From Paraglomus occultum (taxonomy: Eukaryota; Glomeromycota; Glomeromycetes; Paraglomerales; Paraglomeraceae), in the NCBI GenBank assembly GCA_910592205.1, contig CAJVPJ010000785.1, positions 1-16,659 of the forward strand: a stretch of 16,659 nucleotides of DNA, given 5' to 3'. A program made the position numbers and the translations under genes. Under the pieces are notes generated by a model, which had not been told where the DNA came from, searched no databases, and saw nothing but the letters and a program-made list of their open reading frames with translations. Shown piece after piece: positions 1-10,102 of the stretch. Within the stretch, counting starts at the first letter, position 1; every line of letters begins with the position of its first letter.

Positions 1-334
1 TATGTTAAATTTTTTACCTCCTTTTAAATGAGACAGCCATCGTTCTCTCATTTGCTTGCCATTCCGACTAGGATGGTATACAGAGTTCTTTTCCCAGTTA
101 TGTGGACCATACGCTTTTACTATTTCTATGAGTATTTTATCTTCCTGTCATCATTAGAAATGTAACGATAGTGAAATGAATAAGACAAAATCATTGAATA
201 AACGTCTAAATATAAAGTATGCTATATGTCATATTTACCTCACCACTCCAATGTCCCTGCTTCGTATCATCCTGGCTATCATCATTGTCAATTTGTGGAT
301 AATATTCTGTGTAAATGTTATCACAAATTTCCAT
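1..334 (-). CDS. Myb/SANT-domain DNA-binding protein, N-terminal part (runs off left edge)
   Basis: Probable nuclear DNA-binding protein, transcription factor or splicing/chromatin related; the family is known for this, and the specific target cannot be told. Two exons are visible on the minus strand: exon 1 at 334-239 (32 codons) and exon 2 from 144 to the window edge, separated by an intron at 238-145 (GTAAAT...GACAG). The join gives a complete Myb repeat at residues about 26-73: GHWSGEEDK, AYGPHNWEK, then GKQMRERWLSHL. The three Trp at residues 29, 49 and 68 have the classic 18-19 residue spacing, and the acidic EED follows the first Trp. The N-terminus is short and acidic (IDNDDSQDD). The ATG at 334 is the first after an in-frame TAG and has A at -3. 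A possible second donor (GAG|GTAAAA) lies at positions 18-17, so exon 2 may end there. Whether there is a second or third Myb repeat lies outside the window. Confidence 0.85.
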
Positions 335-2568
335 CTTTATTTTTTTCTATAACCATTAAAATACAGCAATTAGTAAGATAAATAGAACAAATTCTTTGAA
401 GTAGTTATTAATACACAAATGCGTGTAAGTTACCGAATAACTTCTAGGACTGATCGGTTGCTGAAACTTTCTGCGTGAATATTTGGGCATGGTTATTAAT
501 CGTAAAGGATGGTTTGTAAGATGATTGATGTAATTGTCTCTTTGAACCTCAATTCTTTGAGTGCTGATCGGGTATCATCCAGACAGTTATTTTATACACG
601 AGTCGTCAAACTGAAAGTCTTTCTATATTAGGAAATACATTCTTGTGCAGAGATTAGTCAATATACATTACCCCTAATGGATATCACTATTAAGGACGAT
701 TGTTTGTATCTAATAAATTTTACTGTGAAAGGTAAATGTTTGAATAGATGCGGGGTGAAATATGCAGTAATTTAAAAATTTCATTATTGTATACATTCCA
801 GCCGGTAGAACATGGATGATCAATGTTTGTGTACGTGACTCGCAACTCGTGACGAAAAATTATATATATTTGGAAGAACGTATATCAGTCCTCGTGAGCA
901 ACGAACGCAAAGATGATTAATCCATTGAGATAAACAACACTGTTGTGCGGTCGACTAGATTCCCCTTCAACTGCTGGAACTTGAAACTTTCGTGAGCATC
1001 CCTGACAAAGTGGCTTTGCGAAAAGGAGAAAGACGATATAGCCAAGAAAAGTTAGTCGAATCTTATTTCCCGTTCAGCCTTTTGCTGTAAATTCGAGGAG
1101 ATGCACATCCATTGGTCAGGAGACCTAATGTATTGGGTGCTTTCAAAAATTTACCAAATATAGAGGTGCCCCCCAAATATGGTAAGTAGGCTCAACGACC
1201 TTGATGCATAGACATTTCTACCGGGAACGTTCGGAACATTACCTAAGACATATCGTGCAATGTTTTGCCAGTCCCCGACTCTCTTATTTTTCAAAATATT
1301 ATGTACCATGACCATATAACATGTAAAACGTACCAATAACGTTTTTACAAGTCAGAGATTATTTTTTTTTCTTACGAAATGTCCCGCTTTGTTGACATTC
1401 CAATCTCTAATTGATATCAAGTGACTGATGGTCTTAAATTGCCAATGCATTACTCTTTCGTATATGTATAGACTTATATGCCCAGTTTACCGTAATACTG
1501 CTGCCACGTTTCGTTTTAAAGTGATACAATTAAATCAGATGATCGGAATCACACATTAGATTGATTTTTTAAGAAATAGCCATTGCAACGGGAAAAGTGA
1601 TGTTTACCGTCGATCCTCACCCATGTCCCATTGTCCAATTAGTACACGTACAAGTAAACAGTTGGTCCATGTTCCCCCTTTGGCTACGTTTGTTGTTACC
1701 CAAACAGACAGTTCCAAGTATTCATGAACAAAAAAATTTGTTTGTGTTCTTCTTTATGGCTCATTTACACTGAAACTTTTTGTCAATGACCTGCCAATTT
1801 TAACAACAATTAAAATTGTATAAATTAGGTAAAAGAACAAAGCAGGTATAAAGAAAATTAGGTTACAATAAACACCAATAGTCACAACGAAAAATCCCAT
1901 GATTCATTGTTATGCATAGTTCGTTGTCTCGTTGCTGTCAATAACGATAACAATATTCAAATTTTTTCAGTGCCCCCCCCCCTTCAGAGACTAGCTATTT
2001 TCGTTCCATAGTGTCTCAGTGCAGATCCATCACAAGACGGAATGTCTAGATGCTGACAGGCCGCAGATGGTTGCACACCAAGCGAATGCCAAAGAAAACA
2101 TTTCCATCCAAGACATCAAGTTATTCCACTCTTCGATATCCAACGGACACCTGACTTTGTGCGACTGGCTACTTGGCATACAGCGGGGGTTCAGATACTG
2201 ATATCACCCTCAATTCGGTAGAACTAAAGAGCATTAATGATCATGGGTAAATTCCGTCCGCATACCGTTCGATAAACAAATACTCTATTTGAGGTAAATA
2301 ATCGTCTTTGCTATCAACGGTCGCAATGTGAGAATTGTCCTGCTGACGAGGTCCCATGATAGACACCGAATCGGATAGTGTGTTTGCATTACAGAAAAAT
2401 ATTAATGATTACAACAGCTCATTTCTCAACACTAGAGGAAAAGGCATCCCATCGAAATGGCAAAGGTGATACGTACAGAAATAACGGGATTCGGTTAAGG
2501 AGCGCTTAAATATTATACTCTTCGAAATTAGCGTGCGCGCACAACGCGCTTGCTGTCTATGAAGTTAG
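335..2568. other. Intergenic DNA upstream of the Myb gene
   Basis: No gene that I can support. The stretch presumably contains the promoter of the Myb gene, which reads leftward from 334; a TATATATA run lies at about 861-869. A homopolymer of ten C residues lies at 1973-1982, striking in AT-rich surroundings. Short open stretches occur on both strands, for example minus 1151-1336 and plus 967-1091, but their lengths are expected by chance at this base composition. Confidence 0.5.
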
Positions 2569-2724
2569 CTTACAACTGATGTCACTCATGAGCCTGCCCG
2601 CGGCGGTCCCAAGCAAACTTTACCGGTATTAGAAACAGAGCAATATCCAGACTGGCCATTGCGCAAACCGGATGATGATCCTGGTAAAGCACTAGAAATT
2701 CAACCGGAAAAAGAAGTTGAATAG

Positions 2725-3344
2725 GAAAGATATTACATGAATCGTTCGGTACTGACAGGGTTAGCAATAGCAATTGCAATTTGCAATTGCGAATTGCTTA
2801 TTGTTATAGAGGGCAGATACGTGTCATAAGGAAAGCACTACTACCGTTAGCATTGAATATTAGATATCAAGACATGCTAATAATTTGAGGCGAAATTGTG
2901 ATTACTAGACTGACCTGCAAAGATGAACGCTTACCCGATACGATACCGATGTTAATAAAGAGTTTCATTTATTTAGTTATACCAACAGACAGTAGACTGT
3001 GATACTGACTCTCTCTTCTTTTTTGGTATTCTCAAGTATTTCACAAGTAGTTTTTTTTTTTCTATTCTAAATTTCTTGTACAAGAGGTCTAGCAATCATC
3101 ACAACATGCCATGACAAATCGCTGATACCTCCGAGTTCTACATAAAAACTTCCAGATTAAATTCGGACTGCATCCGAAAGTCCTTGTTTCAACCAACACA
3201 CTGCGTCCGTTATTATTAAACCATTATACGCGGTTAAAAGAATGTTGAAATAAACAATCAAACGAACAAGTATCTATTTACTGACGCAGTCATACGGTTG
3301 AAATAGTACGTGTGAATTGAATTGTTCATTCTCAATTGTTCAAA
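2725..3344. other. Intergenic DNA downstream of the kinase gene
   Basis: No gene seen. It holds the outer palindrome and a T-rich run near 3051-3061. As the kinase is transcribed leftward, its 3' UTR and poly(A) site should lie just left of 3345; no canonical AATAAA on the minus strand is evident close to the stop. Confidence 0.5.
2770..2790. repeat. Perfect 21-nt palindrome (10-1-10)
   Basis: The left arm GCAATTGCAA and right arm TTGCAATTGC are exact reverse complements around a single T. A looser outer pair, CAATAGCAATT near 2765 and its imperfect complement AATTGCTTATTG near 2792-2803, extends the symmetry to about 39 nt. There is no gene here, and the role is unknown. Confidence 0.9.
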
Positions 3345-6123
3345 TTATTCATAGTCGTATACATATCCATCATCCCCATCATGAAGTAATGTGACTGCAG
3401 AAACGAACATGTTAGTGAAAATGTCCCAAAGTACGAGTTACTCCGAATCGCCCTTCTCGTCCACCTACCACTACTAAATTCTTCAAACAAATTCTCCCCC
3501 TCCGCCGTTGACGTAATAATAGTATCTCCATCAATGTCTATGCTACTCGAATCTTGAATGTTTCTAAAATTGACCGCATCAGCACCATGTCCTTGTTGTG
3601 GAATTATTGGAGGTTGAGAATGTCGAAGAAGTGCCCATTGAGTGTTCTTGAAAAATGGATGAGCCTTGACATCAGACGCTCCTGCCTTGGAGCCGAGTCG
3701 GCGATTCTCATCCTTACATAAAAGCTTACGTATCAATGATTTACAAAGACTATGTTGAATGAGCCCGTTAGTAATCGTGTTGGCAATGTGAATAAGCTAC
3801 ATGTCTGTCATTGACTAGACCCCCATCAAGAATTTTACCTCGTAATTTGTTGATATCCTCCATGTTCGGGGAACATGACCTCATTTCGCATTATGTTTAC
3901 GAATGTGACATCTCGAGTCGGACCCTTGAACGGTGTAAAACCGTACTGAATATGAAAGTTGACCAGTTAATTGGTTGGATCGAGACGTGATTGCGAATAC
4001 TTGTAAAGCGATGATTTACCAGCATTTCATATATCAAAATACCCAACGTCCACCAATCTACTGCACTCGTATGGCCACAACCTTCAATGACTAGAACAGA
4101 AAATTAAATATAGTGAGCTGGTATGTCAGATAATAATAAAGTAACTTCATATACGCACCTTCCGGAGCAATGTATTCTGCCATAACGTTAGATTAAAGAC
4201 TGCATTAGTCACATACAGATTCTTTTACTATTACATTTCATGCATATAACAAGGAATTCCCACCACTAACCTTCTGTTCCGACAAAAGAGTTTGTTCGCA
4301 GATTGGCGATACACGACTTTGTGTCTATTGAAGGTGGCTAATTTGATATAATAACGGATTAAGCGGTTAGAATTAATGGTTGATTAACTGCAAATGTGTC
4401 ATGATGCAAACTATTATAATTAGTTACCAAATTGGCCGGCCCTCCTTTTACAATGCCCGGCATATTTGCCGGATGCGATTGTTTAGATAGATCAAAGTCT
4501 GATAACATAATATGCCCAGATTGGTGTAGCAATATGTCTAGAATAAATTCACATACAGATTAGTAGTCAGATCGGTTGTTAGCAGAGTATCGAGTATACT
4601 CACTTTCAGGCTTAAGATCTCTGTATATGAAGCCCATTAGATGCAAATATTCTAACGCAGCAATGACTTCAGCTGCATAGAATTTGGCGTCTTGTTCAAG
4701 CAGACATTTTCCTGGACGAGACTGTAATGCTATTTTTTGAATCATAGTGAGTAACGACAAACACAACCTTCTACTGCAATTTCTGATAATCAAACATGCC
4801 AAGTCGTATGTTCACCTCTAAAAAACTCGCCGCCCATGCAATATTCCATGCATAAATACAAATATTCTTCACTTTGAAATGAATGGTATAACGGTACAAT
4901 GAACGGATGATTCAGAGTTGACAGAATTTCCTATTAGATAAAAGACGAGTTGTAGAATAATATGATGTAAACGATACAAGGAACGTGACAATAATGATAA
5001 TAATATAATACAATAGAAGCATTATTAATGGGTATAGTAAGCGTACTCAAACCAGCCATCCAAGTTTGCTAATCGCCATTCGATTAAGTCTCCCCGACCC
5101 CAGTTAAATCGCTCATTCTATTGTATTTGTTGTCATGCTTTTTTAACGTAAAATTACTCAATCGACCTTTCTTCATTCTATAATATCCCCATATCCTACT
5201 AAAACGTAACTCCACTCAACTCGGTCACTAATACTGACATAATAATCTTGATGACCATTCTCACCTGTTCGGCAAGTGCTCGTTTGATCTTCTTTCGTTT
5301 GATCATTTCCTTCTTTGAGAGAACTGACGTCAAAAGAAAAAAGAGTAAAAATCAGGTTAATGACTAAATCAAATGAAAAACAATATTAAAACTTGATTGA
5401 TCCCAACAAATTCACACTCAAGTTGATAACTAATCAAACGGCCAGTTTCCTCCCTTTAATTGGTGATTCGTTACCTTTCATTGCAAATAACTTGTGCGTT
5501 TTTTTCTCGCTCACCAAGTAAACCTTTCCAACATCGCCTTTTCCAAGTAACTTTATTTTATGAAAACTATTCGGTCCAACTTCTACGCTTCGTATCTTTA
5601 TGGAATTCGATGAATACGTTCTCTTAAAAATACTCGTTCTTTTGATCAGTTGTTCTGCTGGCTTGACGTCGTGCGCCATTCTATTGTCATTTTGATTGTT
5701 GCTACTGCAACCTTCGCTAGGTGTATTATCCTGACCGTTCTGTGTATTACTATCTACATTTGTGCTCCCGGACGGTTCAACAGCTTTAGTGTTTGGAGCA
5801 GATGCAACTCGCCTTAGTTTCTGGTTATGCTTTGGTTCTTTAAGAAACCACGGACCAAGAGTTCTACTCTTTTCTGGATGTTGATTGTTGGAACGACTCG
5901 ACGTACCATTAACACTTCTGCTTCCTGATATCCTCTCTGGTGCCGATGAGGCTAGTGACGTGGTTGACTCCATGGGATCTTTCTTGTGTCCAGAAGTACT
6001 TAATCGAAATATGGATTTCAGTTTAGATGGGAATTGTGATACGTGCGATGGCGCAGGTGATGTGATAACTGAAGAACGGGATGAGTGAGCGGTGGAAGAA
6101 GAAAAGGGGTACTCAGCCAGCAT
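3345..6123 (-). CDS. nrc-2: AGC-family Ser/Thr protein kinase, NRC-2/Fpk1 (flippase kinase) orthologue, 11 exons, 550 aa
   Basis: Serine/threonine kinase of the fungal NRC-2/Fpk1/Kin82 group. In yeast the group phosphorylates plasma-membrane phospholipid flippases, and in Neurospora NRC-2 governs hyphal growth versus conidiation. Exons (minus strand): 6123-5475, 5323-5265, 4930-4816, 4729-4604, 4537-4428, 4337-4271, 4176-4159, 4090-4020, 3945-3839, 3749-3469, 3394-3345. All introns are GT-AG and all phases close, giving 1653 nt. Residues 1-180 are a Ser/Asn-rich, probably disordered region with a basic RRVAS site at 104-108. The kinase domain holds the glycine loop GKGDVGKV (194-201), ATP-binding Lys216, helix-C Glu235, YRDLKPEN (310-317), DFD instead of DFG (330-332, usual for this group), activation loop NSFVGTEEYIAPE with candidate phospho-Ser370, and DWWTLG. 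The C-terminal AGC extension has NFRNIQ, FEEFSS and then [16 protein letters not shown]. The ATG follows an in-frame TGA. The 334-nt intron 2 is unusually long for this gene. A 5' UTR intron (donor GAG|GTGAGG at 6303/6302) is possible. Confidence 0.96.
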
Positions 6124-9100
6124 TTGATTTCAGCAAGTCAGTGGTGTCTAAAGAGGCTAGGCGTCCTGTGGTAGAGTCTGGTAGAATAAAGACGGAAATC
6201 AGTGAGCTCTGAGAAGACGATTATTATTGAACCTTGGGTACGGATGGGATGGCAGAAGAGAATGCATGATTCCTTCCCCACTTGTACTTTACCTTCCCTC
6301 ACCTCTAGCTGTTTTTTGGCGCTGGTAGCTGTTGCGTGTCGCTATTGTCGTTGCTATAGTTGTAATGTGTAGCGGTTACCGTCGATGTCGTTGTTGTCGC
6401 AGATTTTTGATTTAACTGCTTCCCTTGTAATTTGTGTTTCCTGTTAAAATAGGATGGTGCATTCCAACAATATACAAATTTATACAACAGAATATACACA
6501 AATTCTCATAGAGGAAAAGAACTTTGATGGATTAATTGGAGGTTTTTGTTCTAGCAAAACGGCTATTATTAATGGAGTCAAGTTATTTTCGAGTAGAATT
6601 TGCAATTGGCTCAGCGATCTCTTGCGCAAAAGTGCTAACAGAACGAATATGAGGCAATTATAGAAATGTTGAATGAAAGTTAATGTGCAAAGGAGTGGTA
6701 AAAACGGGATAAATATAAAAAAATGTAGGGAAGCAAGTCGATGTTGCAAGTCGTTTGAGCTATAACTATTACTATGGGGGGCAATTGTAAATAACCGAAG
6801 AACAAAAAGATGTTCGTTGTTGGATTAGTAACGATTGGATGGGCCATGCAGCTGGAAGTTACACATCTCATGGTTGATTTGCTATTTCTGATTGCAGGAA
6901 TCGGGAACATAATCATTCCCTCCGTGAAACCAAAACAGACAAACTTTTAAAGCTTCACGAGAAAAAGGTATAAAATACTTACATCGGTGGGTTTGAGTAT
7001 GCTTTACTAGTACTATGGCATGATGTTGGTACACACACGTCTGATTCATCGGTATTTAGATGGAATAAATGCCAATCAAGAAAAAGCAAGTTGTCTTTTT
7101 ATTGTTGCATAAATTTTGTTTAATGTTACAATAAACATTATAAAGACGTTTGGAAGATTCTACGTTTTCTTGCCAAAAATGCAACTGCTCGATATCGTGT
7201 AAATATTTATAATATATTCTGTATTTGATTTACTAGTGACCAGTATGCATCTAGGTTAAGATGAATCTAGATTATGTTATGTTGTGTATGCTTGTACTGG
7301 AAGATTTAATTTAATTAATTAATGCTATAAAGTAATGATGGATGACCGCTTTCATTCGTGAAATCAAATCTCGCATGTAGGGTGAAGAAAGACTTGACAG
7401 ATTTTTGATCTCTCATTCATTGATTTGAAATCCCAAAAATAACGAGATAAGATCGTGTACATATTAGTGTAACCGTCAACAGAGTAATCGGTACTTTGAA
7501 AGGTTCTCCCGAAGCGAAATTCAGAATCGGACCGGCCCAGGCACATTTTATTTCGATATTATCACATAAACAATGCTGATTAGATGTCGCTTATTGGTTG
7601 CGAATCGAGCGGATTGCCAAAACAGAAATGCCAAATAATTCTCGATTACCTTACATATACAGAATTTATTATAACGTTCCTTAACGTTAAGGGTTTCCTT
7701 GTTATAATAATAAATTCTGATATTATGAAGTTATCAGAGTAGACGACAAAGCTTTGACGCGTAAACAGTAAAATTAGTAGAAACGATTATACAGATTCAG
7801 TAACATACGTGTGGAGTATTGACACATGATTATAAAATTTTTATCTGCTCTCCTTTAACTTCTATACAGCATCTTAGCCTTTTTACACCAGCTCTAAAAA
7901 CTCTCAAAATATCCTTCTTGTGGTGCTCTACTGATTCCTAATTTTATATAGTATAAGAAGCTCCATCAAACCTACCCTTTCTTTTAGCTTTTGAAAATGG
8001 AAACAGTCGCGCGGAGACATAAGAGTCTGTATGGAAGTAATATGACTCATTCTTCCCAAAGGTACTTAGTGATGACTCGTCGCATTGTAGAAATGGGACG
8101 TATTTAGCATATTGCTTTTTGATAAAATTTCATGATGTAAAATGCTTTTAATACTTTCGGTTGAGAAGGCATGCACTTCTGAATGTACTATGGATGTAAT
8201 ATCTCCAATAATATTAATGTTCGAAATGTAACGGCTTTGTGGGAAGTGAGAACGGAAGGTCTATGTTTAATGCTCAATAGTTCGACTCCGAATGCTTCAA
8301 TTCAGCAGTCAATAGTATGTTTAAAGAATGTTTTATTTTCTCTAACAGTGACTAACTCTCTGTAATTGTCATCAAACGGTTTATTATTCCGCTACGAGTA
8401 GGATTTTCTATCGTCTTAGTAACAATCATCAATCAAATGGGTCAAACTTTTTACCATTAATGAATGGTACTCGAGCTTTATTATGTTCCAAGTCCAGGAT
8501 AATCAAGCGCTGAGATAATTGCACTGTGTCAAAACTTTTTGAACGCACTACATATCATATCTTTCTGATTTGCATATCTACTATACAGTATCTGTTGTTG
8601 ACTTACCAATACGTCCATCGATCAATTTATTGATTTATTAGTAGTATTCCATTGCTTTAGTGGCGTGTAAATCATTGAATTTTACTACTAAGTAGTAACA
8701 AATTGCTGAAATAAGAGAACCATAGAAACAATTTATAAATGCCCTTTCTAAACTTTTCCCGATCGTACCTACAACTATCGAATTAATTTCATCGCTAAGA
8801 GTAGAGGCTGTTAATTAGTAATTGAAAATCTGCATATCCAAGACCGAACGTAAAATATAGAAACCAAATAGTTAGTTATAGGTAACAACCAGGTTCGTTT
8901 GAAGAAATTAAATCCCAAGGTTAATCGCTAGTTGCCTGTGGTAATTAATTGACATTTGCATAAAGTGCAAAAACAAAGGACTTTGTATTTAGATAAATTG
9001 CGCGTGTATAAATTAAAACAAACAGTTATAGATAAATAAACGCGTTCTTTAATAATTCACCCGTTGAAATCTTACAGTAAATAATGACAGTGAGTTGCCT

Positions 9101-10102
9101 CATCTGACATTTCCATGACACAGGGATTGGAAGTGTTCAATGTCAGAAGGGTGCCATCAGCGTGAGCTCTGTTGTGGCAAGAGTGCAGGCCAATTGTATT
9201 AACACGGCAATGCTGTAATGATATTAGATGAATATTTTACATAGTTAACAGCATAGAGACAACTAAATGTTTCGGAACCAGTGGGCATTTATTAACTATA
9301 TTAATGTATAAAGCGTAGCAAAAGATAGACACTTCGAAATTTCTAATGAGAGAAAAATAGCATATCACAGAGTGGGATAACCGCCGAACCTTGATATATA
9401 AATTAAACCTCTTGTTTAAGCACTAATTTTACGGCTGAAAATGACTTTTACAATTAAGACTTCGTTTGTTACACATTAGGTTACTATTACGGCCACTATA
9501 AATGTACAAATTTGGGCAACGTAAAACTTTTCTAAAATAAACTTATTTGGGCCTGTCAACTGAATGAGATTCTAAATTTTTAACCAACAATGCGAGAGAG
9601 ATCCAATGAGCAAACCGTTTCCGATAACCCGAAGAACCTCATATTAAGATTTAGATTGGGCAAATCAGATTTTAAACCTCTTTTATATATTTGTACCGAC
9701 CATATCTGGTGTAATCAATTATTACGAAAATCCAAATATCAACATATTGTAAGAACGAGAAGTCAAAGTTGAGCCGTCCAATGGGAAACGCCAAATTGAC
9801 ATCATATCTTCACTTTGGTTTATTCCAATTGTGTGTAGAACGTCTTCCAACTAATATTGGTTATGATTAATAATTAGGTAGTAACACAAATGTCGTAATG
9901 TTCATCAAATTCCTTTTTAGTGCTTGTAGAAGGTCAAACAATTAATAAATGTCGGAAAACAAAACAGACAAACTCAATTTAGCGAGGGAATCAAGAGAAA
10001 TTTAGAGAACCAGTAGACATATACATATTACATACAAAAAACTTTCTCAAGCGTTAATTAACGCCCGACTGAATAGTTTTCAGCACTATTATCTACGATA
10101 CA
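6124..10102. other. 4-kb gene-poor region between divergent kinase and TPR genes
   Basis: The kinase reads left from 6123 and the TPR gene reads right from 10103, so this stretch must carry both promoters. About 6300-6450, read on the minus strand, is CAA/ACG-rich and ends in a good splice donor (GAG|GTGAGG at 6303/6302). I read it as kinase 5' leader, because the only frame running through it stops at TAG before the donor. Small open frames exist (plus 6454-6663, minus 7364-7546, plus 8183-8365, plus 9590-9772, all with ATG), but none resembles a family I know and their lengths are expected by chance. Confidence 0.5.
7660..7719. repeat. Nested inverted repeat, hairpin-forming
   Basis: The outer arms are CAGAATTTATTATAAC (7660-7675) and GTTATAATAATAAATTCTG (7701-7719). 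They are complementary except for one 3-nt (TAA/TTA) insertion. The 25-nt loop contains a second perfect palindrome, CCTTAACGTTAAGG (7679-7692). It could be a small hairpin element or RNA structure. No target-site duplication or coding sequence is evident. Confidence 0.85.

Noticed and set aside
3332-3344. Extension of the kinase reading frame to a stop at 3332
   Set aside because: It results from reading through intron 10. The spliced frame stops at 3345-3347 and restores a family-like C-terminus.
6454-6663. 69-codon plus-strand and 89-codon minus-strand open frames crossing the kinase upstream region (6454-6749)
   Set aside because: Low-complexity, AT-driven residues, mutually overlapping, no domain. 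At this base composition I estimate by hand that dozens of stop-free stretches of 45-60 codons arise by chance in a window this size.
7364-7546. 60-codon minus-strand ORF with ATG
   Set aside because: No recognisable domain and no splice extension; length expected by chance.
8280-8289. GTTCGACTCC, resembling a tRNA B box
   Set aside because: The flanks (AATAG and CCGAA around the loop) do not pair into a T-stem, and no A box or acceptor stem is present at the right distance.
8183-8365. 60-codon plus-strand ORF with ATG
   Set aside because: No recognisable motif; Asn/Ser/Val-rich and of chance length.
9212-9285. Joining ATG at about 9285 to the Cys/His-rich block by a 28-nt intron
   Set aside because: The frames would close, but 28 nt is too short for a spliceosomal intron, all others here being at least 66 nt, so I did not call this as a two-exon gene.
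9590-9772. 60-codon plus-strand ORF with ATG ahead of the TPR gene
   Set aside because: No homology recognised, separate frame and stop before the TPR start; probably leader or intergenic DNA.
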